NCBI RefSeq assembly: GCF_001053095.1
Contig: NZ_CGBP01000025.1
Span: 1-64,000 of the forward strand
Reading direction: 5' to 3'
DNA: 64,000 nt
Origin: Yersinia similis
GTDB taxonomy: Bacteria; Pseudomonadota; Gammaproteobacteria; Enterobacterales; Enterobacteriaceae
The stretch's first letter is position 1. Every line of letters begins with the position of its first letter. The notes beneath the pieces were generated by a model. It saw nothing but the letters and a program-made list of their open reading frames with translations, was not told the DNA's origin and searched no databases. Positions 27,413 through 39,096 of this stretch are shown one piece after another. The position numbers and the translations under genes were made by a program.

Positions 27413-28837
27413 TCAAAGCGTCGGTGCTGCCACCGTCACTAACTGCCCCGCCGAGCCACGATCAGCCATTTCCAGCGTCTGACTGTAGAACAAGAACGGG
27501 AATTGCGGTGATGAAACCTGATTGAAATACACCCACAATTCAACCGTACCATCCACCCAAACCGTATCCTTCCAACCACGATCTTCCGCCATTGCCGCCG
27601 CACCATTCACACTTTTCACCAGGAAAGAAACGCCCTGAATATGAAATGCTTGTGGCATATCAGCATGTATTATCCAACGCTCCCATGTCCCCTGCTGAGC
27701 CTGCACATCTACTCGGTTCATATCCCAGATAGCGCCGTTAATTCCCGGTAGATTATCCCCCAGTTGGAATTCACGGGAACGGATCACACTGCCTTCAATA
27801 ATCTGATCTGCCAATAAACGCATAGGCAAATTATCCGTCACCAATGGCAATAACCCCGTTGGTTTTAATGTCAGCACCAAGGTAGAAATCAAAATACTTG
27901 ATGGCTCAAATAACCCACGCAGGCGATCCATAATACCGGCGGATTCACCAGCAGTGATCGAGACTTCATTGCCCTGTGACATATCAATCACCACTTCACG
28001 CCGTTCACCCGGTGCAAGAGAAAGTTGCTGTACCGCCACTGGCGCAGGTAGAAAACCCTGATCGCTGGCAACAACATACAGAGGACGGCCATCACTGAGT
28101 TGCAGGGTGTAGCGGCGGGCGTTAGACGCATTCAATAAACGTAAACGTACCCACCCACGAGAGACTTCAACAAATGGGCTTTGCGCCCCGTTAACCAATA
28201 ACGTGTCCCCAACAAAGCCCCCTTTGGCAGGCGGGTCATATTCCGGCACACCAAAATTATCCAACCGTTTATCTTGAATAATAAGAGGGAAATCATCGAC
28301 ACCATAGTGACTTGGCAACGGCATCGCTTTACTGACCGCATCTTCCACCAGCCACATCCCCGCCAGCCCGTTATAGACATGAGGAGCCATTCGGTTAGGA
28401 GTATTGGCATGATACCAGCAGTTTGCCGCCGGCTGACGTACCGGCAATACAGGTGACCAATCTTCTCCGGGGCGGATTATCCGGGCCTCTCCGCCCATCA
28501 GCGTACCAGGGACTTGTAACCCACTGATCGTCATTGATACCGGCTCAGTCAACCGGTTGCTGTAGATGAGCTTAACGTCATCACCATTAAAAACTCTGAC
28601 CGTCGGCCCCAGATACATGCCGTTAATTCCCCACACAGCGGCTTTCTTATTACCACTAAATGCCCAGTGCGCCCGCTGTAAAGTTAAAAACAGCGGCTGG
28701 CCGCGGCGAGATTCTAATAAGGGGGGCACCGGTAACCGAGGTTGCTGAGTACTATTAGCCTGTGCCCTCAACGGCAGTGAGCCAGCACCAAGCGCTAAGC
28801 CCGTAGCCTGAATGAACTGGCGACGACTGAGTGACAT
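27413..28837 (-). CDS. ftsP: FtsP (SufI), Tat-exported divisome-stabilising cupredoxin
   Basis: A 474-residue multicopper-oxidase-like protein. The twin-arginine signal SLSRRQFIQATGLALGAG starts at ATG 28837, preceded by GGAGAAG; a longer frame from 28921 would bury it, so I reject that start. Three cupredoxin domains follow, but the copper ligands are not conserved as in CueO, in line with FtsP/SufI being a structural protein. It is exported folded by Tat and protects the divisome under stress. Length matches E. coli SufI (470). It is followed upstream by plsC, as in E. coli. Confidence 0.93.
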   Translation of the reverse strand: MSLSRRQFIQATGLALGAGSLPLRAQANSTQQPRLPVPPLLESRRGQPLFLTLQRAHWAFSGNKKAAVWGINGMYLGPTVRVFNGDDVKLIYSNRLTEPVSMTISGLQVPGTLMGGEARIIRPGEDWSPVLPVRQPAANCWYHANTPNRMAPHVYNGLAGMWLVEDAVSKAMPLPSHYGVDDFPLIIQDKRLDNFGVPEYDPPAKGGFVGDTLLVNGAQSPFVEVSRGWVRLRLLNASNARRYTLQLSDGRPLYVVASDQGFLPAPVAVQQLSLAPGERREVVIDMSQGNEVSITAGESAGIMDRLRGLFEPSSILISTLVLTLKPTGLLPLVTDNLPMRLLADQIIEGSVIRSREFQLGDNLPGINGAIWDMNRVDVQAQQGTWERWIIHADMPQAFHIQGVSFLVKSVNGAAAMAEDRGWKDTVWVDGTVELWVYFNQVSSPQFPFLFYSQTLEMADRGSAGQLVTVAAPTL

Positions 28838-29033
28838 ATCTTCTCCGTGAAAACCACAATCAAACCCACTGCAAAATTTTGCCTGACTGCGAATAACGCT
28901 GAAGGGCGGCAAAACGCTCACGACCAGAGTCGCTTAAACCAACATTTCAAATTCGTGGCGATAAACATAACCGCCACACGGTGCGACAATAGTCAGCACC
29001 GAAGAAACAAATACATTATTTTTCAGTAACTGA

Positions 29034-29747
29034 CTATTGAGCCACTTCAGCATCTAACTGCTCAATTTTAGCCAACATCAAATTACGGCAATGCTCAGAC
29101 AGTTCGCGAACGCGCTCTTTAGCGTAGCCGGAGGTGTCAATGGGCGGTAACATCTCAATAATCACTTTACCGTTCGACCAACGGTTTAACTTGATACCAT
29201 TGGTGTTAGAAACACAGATCGGTACGATAGGAACACCTGCAGCAATCGCCGCATGGAACGCGCCAGTCTTAAACGGCAATAAACCACGGCCACGGCTGCG
29301 AGTGCCTTCTGGAAACATCCAAATAGAGATATTTCTTTTCTGCACCTGTTCAACCACCTGAGCAATGGTGCTGTGAGCCTTGGCACGGTTGTCACGATCA
29401 ATAAGCAGGTTACCCGTCAACCAATAGAGCGGGCCAAATAAGGGCACCCACAGCAGGCTCTTTTTGCCCACCGTCACGGTACCGGGCTGAACTACATTCG
29501 ACATGGTGACCATATCGTAATTATTCTGATGGTTGGCAATATAGATACAGTTGCCGTATTTAGTTGCTTCTGCAGGAATACGCTGCTCAATCGTAATGCC
29601 AAACAACACGGACATCCGACCAAATAGATGCGAAAATGTTGCCACATGGCGGGGATTTCGCGGGCTGAATAGGCAATAAATCGAACCAAACACACACACT
29701 AGAAAACAATATAAAACAGCCAGAACCGTGCGCAAAATTAATAGCAT
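29034..29747 (-). CDS. plsC: PlsC, 1-acyl-sn-glycerol-3-phosphate acyltransferase
   Basis: A 237-residue inner-membrane enzyme adding the second acyl chain to lysophosphatidic acid to make phosphatidic acid. The catalytic HX4D motif is in IANHQNNYDMVT, the substrate-binding motif is FPEGTRSRGRGLLPFKTGAF, and VPIVPICVSN is the fourth acyltransferase block. A hydrophobic N-terminal anchor covers residues 2-25. Length is close to E. coli PlsC (245). Its 3' end is 196 bases before ftsP. Confidence 0.95.
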   Translation of the reverse strand: MLLILRTVLAVLYCFLVCVFGSIYCLFSPRNPRHVATFSHLFGRMSVLFGITIEQRIPAEATKYGNCIYIANHQNNYDMVTMSNVVQPGTVTVGKKSLLWVPLFGPLYWLTGNLLIDRDNRAKAHSTIAQVVEQVQKRNISIWMFPEGTRSRGRGLLPFKTGAFHAAIAAGVPIVPICVSNTNGIKLNRWSNGKVIIEMLPPIDTSGYAKERVRELSEHCRNLMLAKIEQLDAEVAQ

Positions 29748-29981
29748 AACCGCCTCTTAAATACTCACCCTTAAATAGACAACTGACGCTAGTATAACGG
29801 TTTACTCGCAAAATACTGCTTACTCACAAAATACAGTGCAGAACCCTTGCCATGGCTCTGTTACACGACAGCGCGCGCAAATTATACCTACCGTATGCCG
29901 CATTAACAGGGTCATGTTTGACTAACGTCTCAATCACCACCACAGCAATTCAAGCCATGATGGTGATTGGTTTTTTTATTT

Positions 29982-32255
29982 TTACTCTTCGCTATCGGTG
30001 GCTATTGCCCGTGGCGGTGCATCGACATCGATCCGATCGATCCGTTGCAACCCACGTGGCAATGGCGAGCCTTTGCGACCGCGCTCAGCACGGAATTTTT
30101 GCAAATCTTCAGGCCTTAGCGTGAGTTTACGTTTACCAAAATGAAGGGTAATCGAGGTTTGTGGAGGCAGGACAAACAGCCATGCTAAGCGATCTTCACC
30201 TGCCGCCGCTTGTGCTGCGGGGATAGAGACAATTTTGTTGCCTTTGCCTTTTGAAAGCTCAGGTAAATCAGCCACCGGGAACATCAACATCCGGCCAACC
30301 GCCGTGATCGATAGCAACATGTCATCCGGGCCGTAAATTTCCAATGGCGGCAAGACCTTGGCATTTTCTGGCAATGTAATCATGGTTTTGCCAGCACGGT
30401 TCTTGGCGACCAAATCATTAAAGGTACAGACGAAGCCATAACCGGCATCTGATGCCATCAGCAATTTCTGCGAATCCGGTGCCATTAAGACGTGTTCAAT
30501 GGTCGCTCCCGGCGGCGGCGTCAGTTTACCGGTCAGCGGCTCCCCTTGGCCACGGGCAGAAGGCAGCGTGAGCGGGTCTAATGCGTAGCTGCGCCCCGTG
30601 GAGTCGATAAATACCACCGGTTGATTGCTCTTGCCCCGCGCGGCTGCACGGAAGCTGTCACCCGCTTTATAGCTTAATCCGCTTGGATCGATATCATGAC
30701 CTTTCGCGCTACGAACCCAACCCATTTCAGACAACACAATGGTTACCGGTTCAGAAGGTACAATATCATGCTCGCTCATGGCTTTGGCTTCACCACGTTC
30801 AGTTAACGGTGAACGGCGGTCATCGCCATAAGCGGCAGCATCAGCTTGAATTTCTTTCTTGATTAGGGTGTTAAGCTTGCGTTCAGACGCCAGCAATGCC
30901 TGTAACTGATCGCGTTCTTTCGCTAACTCATCCTGTTCACCCCGAATTTTCACCTCTTCCAGTTTGGCTAAGTGGCGGAGTTTCAGTTCGAGGATCGCCT
31001 CAGCCTGCGTTTCCGAAATGGAGAAGCGCTGCATCAGTAACGGCTTAGGATCATCTTCGGTGCGGATGATATGAATAACTTCATCAATATTCAGGAAGGC
31101 AATCAATAAGCCTTCTAAAATATGCAGGCGCTTAAGTACCTTTTCCAAGCGGAAATTCAGGCGATTGCGCACAGTTTGGCGGCGGAAGACCAGCCACTCA
31201 GTCAGGATCTCTAACAACCCTTTGACTGATGGGCGGTTATCCAAACCGATCATATTCATATTGATGCGATAACTTCTTTCCAAATCAGTTGTGGCGAACA
31301 AGTGGCTCATCACTTGATCCAGATCGACCCGATTGGTGCGTGGAACAATTACCAGACGAGTAGGGTTCTCATGGTCAGATTCATCACGTAAATCTTCAAC
31401 CATAGGCAATTTCTTAGCGCGCATCTGGTTGGCAATCTGTTCCAGTACTTTCGCGCCGGAAACCTGATGTGGTAACGCTGTAATCACGGCGCTACCATCT
31501 TCTTTTTTCCACAACGCCCTCATACGGACGGAGCCACGACCATTCTGGTAAATTTTACGAATATCATCACGCGGAGTGATAATTTCTGCTTCAGTCGGGA
31601 AATCCGGCCCTTGCACAAACTCCAGCAACTCGTCGAGCGAAGTCGTAGGTTTATCGATCAGCGCCAGTACAGCCTGAGCAATTTCACGCACGTTGTGTGG
31701 CGGGATATCCGTCGCCATACCTACGGCAATACCGGTTGTGCCGTTCAGCAAGATATTTGGCAGGCGCGCAGGTAGCATTTTCGGCTCCTGCATGGTCCCG
31801 TCAAAGTTTGGTACCCAATCTACCGTGCCCTGGGCCAGCTCACCCAATAACACTTCGGCATATTTGGATAAACGAGATTCGGTATAACGCATCGCTGCAA
31901 AGGATTTAGGATCATCCGGTGCCCCCCAGTTCCCCTGCCCATCGACCAGCGGGTAACGATAGGAGAAAGGCTGTGCCATCAGTACCATCGCTTCATAGCA
32001 AGCACTGTCGCCGTGCGGATGATATTTACCCAGTACGTCACCCACAGTACGGGCTGATTTTTTGAATTTAGCGCTGTTGTTCAACCCCAATTCGGACATC
32101 GCGTAAACAATGCGGCGCTGTACCGGTTTTAAACCATCGCCGATAAACGGCAACGCCCGATCCATGATGACGTACATGGAATAGTTCAGATAGGCGTTTT
32201 CAGTAAAGGTGTGCAGAGGTAGGCGTTCTGCACCGTCATGAGTCAAATCACTCAT
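29982..32255 (-). CDS. parC: ParC, topoisomerase IV subunit A
   Basis: A 757-residue type IIA topoisomerase subunit (E. coli 752) that with ParE decatenates daughter chromosomes. The catalytic tyrosine is in [15 protein letters not shown] (Tyr124 here, Tyr120 in E. coli numbering). The quinolone-resistance region reads [14 protein letters not shown], with Ser84 and Glu88 (E. coli Ser80/Glu84) as in susceptible wild types. The C-terminal beta-pinwheel domain runs from about 500. It is separated from parE by mdaB and a LysR gene. Confidence 0.96.
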   Translation of the reverse strand: MSDLTHDGAERLPLHTFTENAYLNYSMYVIMDRALPFIGDGLKPVQRRIVYAMSELGLNNSAKFKKSARTVGDVLGKYHPHGDSACYEAMVLMAQPFSYRYPLVDGQGNWGAPDDPKSFAAMRYTESRLSKYAEVLLGELAQGTVDWVPNFDGTMQEPKMLPARLPNILLNGTTGIAVGMATDIPPHNVREIAQAVLALIDKPTTSLDELLEFVQGPDFPTEAEIITPRDDIRKIYQNGRGSVRMRALWKKEDGSAVITALPHQVSGAKVLEQIANQMRAKKLPMVEDLRDESDHENPTRLVIVPRTNRVDLDQVMSHLFATTDLERSYRINMNMIGLDNRPSVKGLLEILTEWLVFRRQTVRNRLNFRLEKVLKRLHILEGLLIAFLNIDEVIHIIRTEDDPKPLLMQRFSISETQAEAILELKLRHLAKLEEVKIRGEQDELAKERDQLQALLASERKLNTLIKKEIQADAAAYGDDRRSPLTERGEAKAMSEHDIVPSEPVTIVLSEMGWVRSAKGHDIDPSGLSYKAGDSFRAAARGKSNQPVVFIDSTGRSYALDPLTLPSARGQGEPLTGKLTPPPGATIEHVLMAPDSQKLLMASDAGYGFVCTFNDLVAKNRAGKTMITLPENAKVLPPLEIYGPDDMLLSITAVGRMLMFPVADLPELSKGKGNKIVSIPAAQAAAGEDRLAWLFVLPPQTSITLHFGKRKLTLRPEDLQKFRAERGRKGSPLPRGLQRIDRIDVDAPPRAIATDSEE

Positions 32256-32569
32256 TACTTAATTATCCTCAGACTCTGGAATGACGATCACTGGCGTCAG
32301 CGGATCGGCACCGCAAGTTCATTGTCGATTTCTGCCCGCGATAGTACCTCATCTACAGGGTTACTGTCACAGTTCACAATCAATCTCAATCGTTTCGCGT
32401 TTTATTGATCGTCTTGATTGATCTACCGGTACTTTATTGATCTTTGAGCAACAGTGTTATGCATTATTGTCTATTTTTCTCTGGTCAGTTAACCATTAGC
32501 ATACTCAGTATTCCGGGGAGGCCACAAAAATGCTTTCAGGCCCCCTCTTGCTCTAGAAGGTCGATATCA

Positions 32570-33154
32570 ATGAGTAACATACTAATTATTAATGCAATGA
32601 AAGAGTTTGCCCATTCTAAAGGGGCACTTAATCTTACTCTCACTAACGTAGCTGCCGATTTCCTGCGTGAAAGTGGCCACCAGGTGAAAATCACCACGGT
32701 TGATCAGGGCTATGATATTGAAAGTGAAATTGAAAATTACCTGTGGGCGGATACCATTATTTATCAAATGCCCGCCTGGTGGATGGGCGAGCCTTGGATT
32801 TTGAAAAAGTATATTGATGAAGTCTTTACCGATGGTCATGGCCGCCTGTATCAGAGCGATGGCCGTACGCGTTCCGATGCCACTAAAGGTTACGGTTCTG
32901 GCGGTTTGATTCAGGGTAAAACCTATATGTTATCCGTGACCTGGAACGCACCGCGTGAGGCCTTTACTGATCCGGAGCAGTTCTTCCACGGCGTGGGAGT
33001 CGATGGGGTTTATCTGCCGTTCCACAAAGCAAACCAATTCCTTGGCATGAAACCATTACCAACATTTATGTGTAATGATGTGATTAAACAGCCGGATATT
33101 GAAGGGGATATTGCCCGCTATCGTCAGCACTTAGCTGAAAACTTTAACAGCTAA
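32570..33154 (+). CDS. mdaB: MdaB, NADPH-quinone reductase (modulator of drug activity B)
   Basis: A 194-residue flavodoxin-like FAD protein that reduces quinones by two electrons, protecting from oxidative stress. Motifs: SNILIINAMKEFAHSKGALN at the N-terminus and YQMPAWWMGEPWILKKYIDEVF. A longer frame begins at 32444, but ATG 32570 has AGAAGG upstream and gives the family length (E. coli 193), so I use it. The gene diverges from parC and converges on the LysR gene. In E. coli mdaB lies in the same neighbourhood. Confidence 0.94.
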   Translation: MSNILIINAMKEFAHSKGALNLTLTNVAADFLRESGHQVKITTVDQGYDIESEIENYLWADTIIYQMPAWWMGEPWILKKYIDEVFTDGHGRLYQSDGRTRSDATKGYGSGGLIQGKTYMLSVTWNAPREAFTDPEQFFHGVGVDGVYLPFHKANQFLGMKPLPTFMCNDVIKQPDIEGDIARYRQHLAENFNS

Positions 33155-33160
33155 GCGGTT

Positions 33161-33192
33161 CGGCCCTCCTCTCACCGTGGAGGGCCGTTTTA
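33161..33192 (+). terminator. mdaB rho-independent terminator
   Basis: A 9-bp stem (CGGCCCTCC / GGAGGGCCG) with a 9-base loop followed by TTTTAT, 7 bases after the mdaB stop. Confidence 0.88.
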
Positions 33193-33212
33193 TACGTTGC
33201 CCCTCCCCTCAT

Positions 33213-34124
33213 TTATATTCTTAGCCAATGACTCCCCTGTAACTTAATCTGTTCACTAACATAATCGAGAAAACAGGTAATGCGCGCAGCAAGCTGAGTA
33301 TTTCGGTAATAAACAGCGTTGATCGGTTGCCAAGTCTCCAGAATTTGATCAGCCAGAACCTCGACTAAACGCCCGGCTAATTGATCCTCACGGGTCATGA
33401 AATCAGAGAGTTCGACAATCCCTTCGCCCTGCAGAGCCAGTAAACGCAGAGTCTCACCGCTGGAAGCCGCCAGATTGGGAATAATTGACGCACGCCCGCC
33501 GGGTAAATGGGGTAATGACCACTGATTAAGAAATTCTGGCTGAGTAAAGCCCAGCAGGCTGTGATCTGCCAGTGCCTCAATGGTGTGAGGCGTACCGTGA
33601 CGTTGTAGGTAGTTAGGGCTGGCAAGCAGACGCACCCGGCTGGCACCAAGCAGCCGGGCATGGATCGTTGAATCCCTCAACGCACCGATACGGATAGCAA
33701 TATCAGTGCGCTGCTCAAGTAGATCGATATTGAGATCATCGGTATTCAATTCCAACGTGATTTGCGGATACAACGCACGGAAACCGGTGATCATCGGCAC
33801 AATGACATGTTGCATAAAAGGAGCTGCCGCATTAACTCGTAACCGGCCGGCAGGCTTCAACCGCCGCAGGGCAATTTGCTCTTCAGCATCATCAACTGCG
33901 CCGATAATCTGCCGCGCATGACTGAGGAACAGTTCCCCCTCTTCTGTCAGCTCCAGACGCCGAGTAGTACGGCGTAGCAACGTCGTCGCCAGCTTTTGCT
34001 CCAGCCGACTCAATGCCCGGCTAATCCCCGATGTCGTTTGGCTACGCTGCTCTGCCGCAGCCGTGATAGAACCGCAGTCCACTACCGAGATAAATGCCTG
34101 CAACTCTTCCAGCGTTACTTTCAT
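33213..34124 (-). CDS. LysR-family transcriptional regulator next to mdaB
   Basis: A 303-residue LTTR. The N-terminal helix-turn-helix is typical: MKVTLEELQAFISVVDCGSI, then AAAEQRSQTTSGISRALSRLEQKL and TRRLELTEEGELFLSHAR. The C-terminal effector-binding domain begins around residue 90, and AIRIGALRDSTIHARLLGASR is typical of the CrgA/DmlR-type subfamily. It starts 3 bases after the parE stop and may be cotranscribed with it, while its 3' end converges on mdaB. By proximity it may control mdaB or sense quinones, but that is a guess. No E. coli gene stands exactly here, so no symbol is given. Confidence 0.85.
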   Translation of the reverse strand: MKVTLEELQAFISVVDCGSITAAAEQRSQTTSGISRALSRLEQKLATTLLRRTTRRLELTEEGELFLSHARQIIGAVDDAEEQIALRRLKPAGRLRVNAAAPFMQHVIVPMITGFRALYPQITLELNTDDLNIDLLEQRTDIAIRIGALRDSTIHARLLGASRVRLLASPNYLQRHGTPHTIEALADHSLLGFTQPEFLNQWSLPHLPGGRASIIPNLAASSGETLRLLALQGEGIVELSDFMTREDQLAGRLVEVLADQILETWQPINAVYYRNTQLAARITCFLDYVSEQIKLQGSHWLRI

Positions 34125-34127
34125 CGA

Positions 34128-36041
<1,914 letters not shown>

Positions 36042-36124
36042 CTAATGGTTGGAAGGCTGGCGGTGACATACCCCATTGGCCATCCGGCCCTGGAGTCATT
36101 AGGTCGCGCTTACACCGCCTAACA

Positions 36125-36709
36125 TCAGGTGTTCGCCAGCCCTAAAAAAGTCACAATCGGTGAAAAATAGTGATCAAAGCCAACAAAGGCATGATTTCCA
36201 CCTGATTCTACGGTTTGCCGGCAAGGGGTATAATAGGCAACCGCTTGACGATAATCGAGGATTTCATCCCCGGTTTGTTGCAATAACCAGAGTAAATCCG
36301 GCGATTCCAACTTTTCAATTTGCATGGCTTTCAGGTCATAAATGTGCCGAGACTCTAACACATATTGTTGCCCTGTGTAGGGGTTCTCGTTCTTACCAAG
36401 ATAATCACTGAGTAGCTCATACGGGCGTACTGCCGGGTTCACCACAACGGCCGGAATACCAAAGCGCTGGGAAAGCCAGGTTGCAAAATAACCGCCAAGG
36501 GAAGAACCGACAATACCGATAGATTGCCCGGCTTTATCCATCACAATGTTCTCCAGCATTTCTGCCGCAGGTGCCGGATAAGGAGGAAGTTGGGGTGTTA
36601 ACATCTCTATATGCGGATAGTGTTGCTGCAGCCACTCTTTAAACGCTGTGGCTTTCGCTGAGCTGGGAGAGCTATTAAAACCATGAATATATAAGAGTGT
36701 ACTCATCAA
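36125..36709 (-). CDS. yqiA: YqiA, alpha/beta hydrolase esterase
   Basis: A 194-residue alpha/beta hydrolase. The N-terminus [16 protein letters not shown] gives the oxyanion HG motif, the nucleophile is Ser in [13 protein letters not shown] (about residue 70), and GGNHAF near the C-terminus holds the catalytic His. E. coli YqiA has esterase activity on short acyl-CoA and nitrophenyl esters; the natural substrate is unknown. It overlaps the cpdA stop by 4 bases and lies in the nudF-yqiB-cpdA-yqiA cluster, as in E. coli. Confidence 0.92.
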   Translation of the reverse strand: MMSTLLYIHGFNSSPSSAKATAFKEWLQQHYPHIEMLTPQLPPYPAPAAEMLENIVMDKAGQSIGIVGSSLGGYFATWLSQRFGIPAVVVNPAVRPYELLSDYLGKNENPYTGQQYVLESRHIYDLKAMQIEKLESPDLLWLLQQTGDEILDYRQAVAYYTPCRQTVESGGNHAFVGFDHYFSPIVTFLGLANT

Positions 36710-37533
36710 TAACCATCCGAGTCCATATCAGGGCAAAATTCGTCACTGTCTAACCGATGAACCTCAGTTTCCAGCCCCCCGTCAGGCAGTAAATCGAGAT
36801 AACGCCACCCTGGTGCCACAGCATCAAGCGTAAAGTTAGTACAATGTGGTTTAAATTGCACACAGGTCGAAGGGCTGGCTAGCAAGCGCTTGCCATACCA
36901 GTCAAGATCTAAATCTTGATGAATATGACCGCACAATAACGTAGTAACTCGGGGATAACGAGTCAGGATCGCAGCCAGCATATGCGCATTGCGCAAACTG
37001 TGTTGGTCAAGCCAGGTGCAACCTGACGGCATAGGATGATGATGCAACAATATCAAGGTGTAACGTTCCGGATACGCGATTAGACAGCGCTCCATCCACT
37101 CCAACTGATAGTCGCTCAACTCACCATAAGGCACACCAAATACTTGGCTATCCAACAACAGGACCTGCCAGTGTTCTCCTGCCAGAACCTGTTTTGAAGG
37201 GGCAATCCCCGCCTCAGCCAATGCATCGACCATCGCTGGCTGGAAATCGTGATTGCCGGGCAGCCAAACGCAAGGCACAGGCAGGCGAGATATTCCCTTC
37301 GCAAAATTCTGATAGGCGGCGACAGAATGATCCTGAGCCAAATCGCCCGTGGCAACAACAAGATCAAACGGGTACTGTTCCGCAATAATCGCGTCTAAGA
37401 CCGCGCGATAGCTGTGAGAAGTATTCACACCCAGCAATGTCTCATGTTCGCCAGCAAAGAGGTGGGTATCTGTTATTTGTAAAATTCTAACCCTGGCCCC
37501 ACTCGCCACAGGCAGTTTAAACAGGCTTTCCAA
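36706..37533 (-). CDS. cpdA: CpdA, 3',5'-cAMP phosphodiesterase, TTG start
   Basis: A 275-residue metallophosphoesterase hydrolysing cAMP to AMP. Metal motifs are intact: [36 protein letters not shown] and CGHIHQD. The open frame continues to 37665 with an ATG, but the family N-terminus ([20 protein letters not shown]) begins right after a TTG at 37533. That TTG is preceded by AAGGA at the right distance and gives exactly the E. coli length, so TTG is the probable start. The upstream 44 codons do not resemble the family. Confidence 0.9.
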   Translation of the reverse strand: MESLFKLPVASGARVRILQITDTHLFAGEHETLLGVNTSHSYRAVLDAIIAEQYPFDLVVATGDLAQDHSVAAYQNFAKGISRLPVPCVWLPGNHDFQPAMVDALAEAGIAPSKQVLAGEHWQVLLLDSQVFGVPYGELSDYQLEWMERCLIAYPERYTLILLHHHPMPSGCTWLDQHSLRNAHMLAAILTRYPRVTTLLCGHIHQDLDLDWYGKRLLASPSTCVQFKPHCTNFTLDAVAPGWRYLDLLPDGGLETEVHRLDSDEFCPDMDSDGY

Positions 37534-37613
37534 ATGGTATCCTTGTTTTTGCCGCCCCCCAATCAGATAGTTATGCGTATTATGACTATCTGTAGGCAAG
37601 GCCATAAGTCTGT

Positions 37614-38039
37614 CTAACAAACCGGAACGGCCACCGCTCCATGCGCCAAACAATAGCGCAACCAATCAGCAAGAAACTGGTTAATTTGATGCTTTTCATC
37701 CCGCTGATGCAACTTTTTATTGGGATAATCATAACTTGCTTTGAAGCGAGAGATCTGCTGACTGGCACACACTTCCGCGACCATTGCATCATGATAAAGG
37801 CGTACCACCATTGATGGTAGGCTCCAATGACTAGCAGCAGGGGCCGTTTGTACAATCTCGACGACCGAAGTGTAGCGGGTTGATTCGATGATTGTCAGCC
37901 GATAACTAACTTCTTTAATCTGATAAGCCACGCTTTCACCCACTTCATCGATACGCAGGATTAAACGACGTAATTGTGCATAGTTAATCTCGCACAAGCG
38001 CATCATCTCAGGAAAATCAGGCGTGTAGCGTTTATTCAT
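37614..38039 (-). CDS. yqiB: YqiB, DUF1249 protein
   Basis: A 141-residue conserved protein, one residue longer than E. coli YqiB and very similar throughout ([54 protein letters not shown]). Its biochemical role is not established. It lies between nudF and cpdA, as in all enterics. No membrane segment or signal peptide. Confidence 0.92.
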   Translation of the reverse strand: MNKRYTPDFPEMMRLCEINYAQLRRLILRIDEVGESVAYQIKEVSYRLTIIESTRYTSVVEIVQTAPAASHWSLPSMVVRLYHDAMVAEVCASQQISRFKASYDYPNKKLHQRDEKHQINQFLADWLRYCLAHGAVAVPVC

Positions 38040-38068
38040 TCTTATCTCGCTTTTTTATCCCGCGTTTT

Positions 38069-38701
38069 CTACTGCTGCCATTCAGCTCTCAGCGCTTGAT
38101 GGTGCAACGCCAACCATTGTAATGCAATGACTGAAGCTGCGTTATCAATCACACCTTCTTCAACCCAACGATAGGCTTGTTCGCGGCTGACAACATGCAC
38201 CCGGATATCTTCATTTTCTTCGGCTAAGCCATGAATACCGCTCGCGGTCGTCGCATCAACTTCACCGACCATAATGGATAAACGCTCGCTGGTACCACCG
38301 GGGCTAGCTAAATAACTGAGTACGGGTTTACAGCGACCAACCTGAATTCCCGCCTCTTCTTCTGCCTCGCGCCGGGCGACCTCCTCAACGCTTTCCCCCT
38401 CCTCAATCATCCCGGCTACCATTTCTAATAACCAAGGAGAAACCGCGCTGTCAATGGCAGCAATGCGTAATTGTTCAACCAATACCACTTCATCGCGCTG
38501 TGGATCATAAGGCAGGAGCACTGCGGCATGACCACGCTCAAAAATTTCGCGATTGACCTCACCGCTCATTTCACCATTAAACAGGCGATGGCGAAACCTA
38601 TATGAATTCAGTGAAAAAAAGCCCCGATACAATGACTCACGTGCAATAATTTCCACATCATTCTTGTCGAAAGTCACCGGTGAGGATTGCTTTGATGTCA
38701 T
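38069..38701 (-). CDS. nudF: NudF, ADP-ribose pyrophosphatase
   Basis: A 210-residue Nudix hydrolase that splits ADP-ribose into AMP and ribose-5-phosphate. The complete Nudix box GMIEEGESVEEVARREAEEEAGI (G-x5-E-x7-REUXEEXGU) is present at about residues 97-119, and Pro-Gly-Gly (SPGGTSE) follows at the ADP-ribose-specific distance. Length matches E. coli (209). It diverges from tolC and probably leads the nudF-yqiB-cpdA-yqiA unit. Confidence 0.94.
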   Translation of the reverse strand: MTSKQSSPVTFDKNDVEIIARESLYRGFFSLNSYRFRHRLFNGEMSGEVNREIFERGHAAVLLPYDPQRDEVVLVEQLRIAAIDSAVSPWLLEMVAGMIEEGESVEEVARREAEEEAGIQVGRCKPVLSYLASPGGTSERLSIMVGEVDATTASGIHGLAEENEDIRVHVVSREQAYRWVEEGVIDNAASVIALQWLALHHQALRAEWQQ

Positions 38702-38990
38702 ATACTTCTCTCTTTACTTAAATAACGCGCCTGAATTCTGTTTTTACCCTATAACGGTTTGGTAATCACGCTTTTACTGGTATCACCGTCATGAACTTAA
38801 CCCAGCACTAACGCAGGCAACAGTTTTTTTAAAACAGCAGGCATTATCAGCGGGTAGAAATTAAGTTGTTTGATAAAGAAGGTTTAATAACGGTGGTTGG
38901 ATAAAAATTGTTTGATAAACATGGCTAGATAACGATCAGTTTCTGAATACTCGTTTAGCTTTGTGATAGATTTAAGTAAATTAAGGCAGG

Positions 38991-39009
38991 ATGGCACAAT
39001 CGGCCACCT
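38991..39009 (+). promoter_or_regulatory. Candidate mar/sox/rob box upstream of tolC
   Basis: The 19-mer beginning ATGGCACAATCGGCC fits the degenerate marbox consensus (AYnGCACnnWnnRYYAAAY) at all but two positions by eye. It lies 88 bases before the tolC start. tolC is a MarA/SoxS/Rob target in E. coli. The rest of this 395-base nudF-tolC region holds no gene. Confidence 0.6.
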
Positions 39010-39096
39010 TATCCCATTGGCAGACTCTGATAGAATCGTTAACAATTCGTCTATCGACAGCTACCATGTAACATTGCTGCACAACAAGGATTGCAA

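Noticed and set aside
28838-28921. Longer ftsP start
   Set aside because: It would put 28 residues before the twin-arginine signal; ATG 28837 has a good ribosome binding site.
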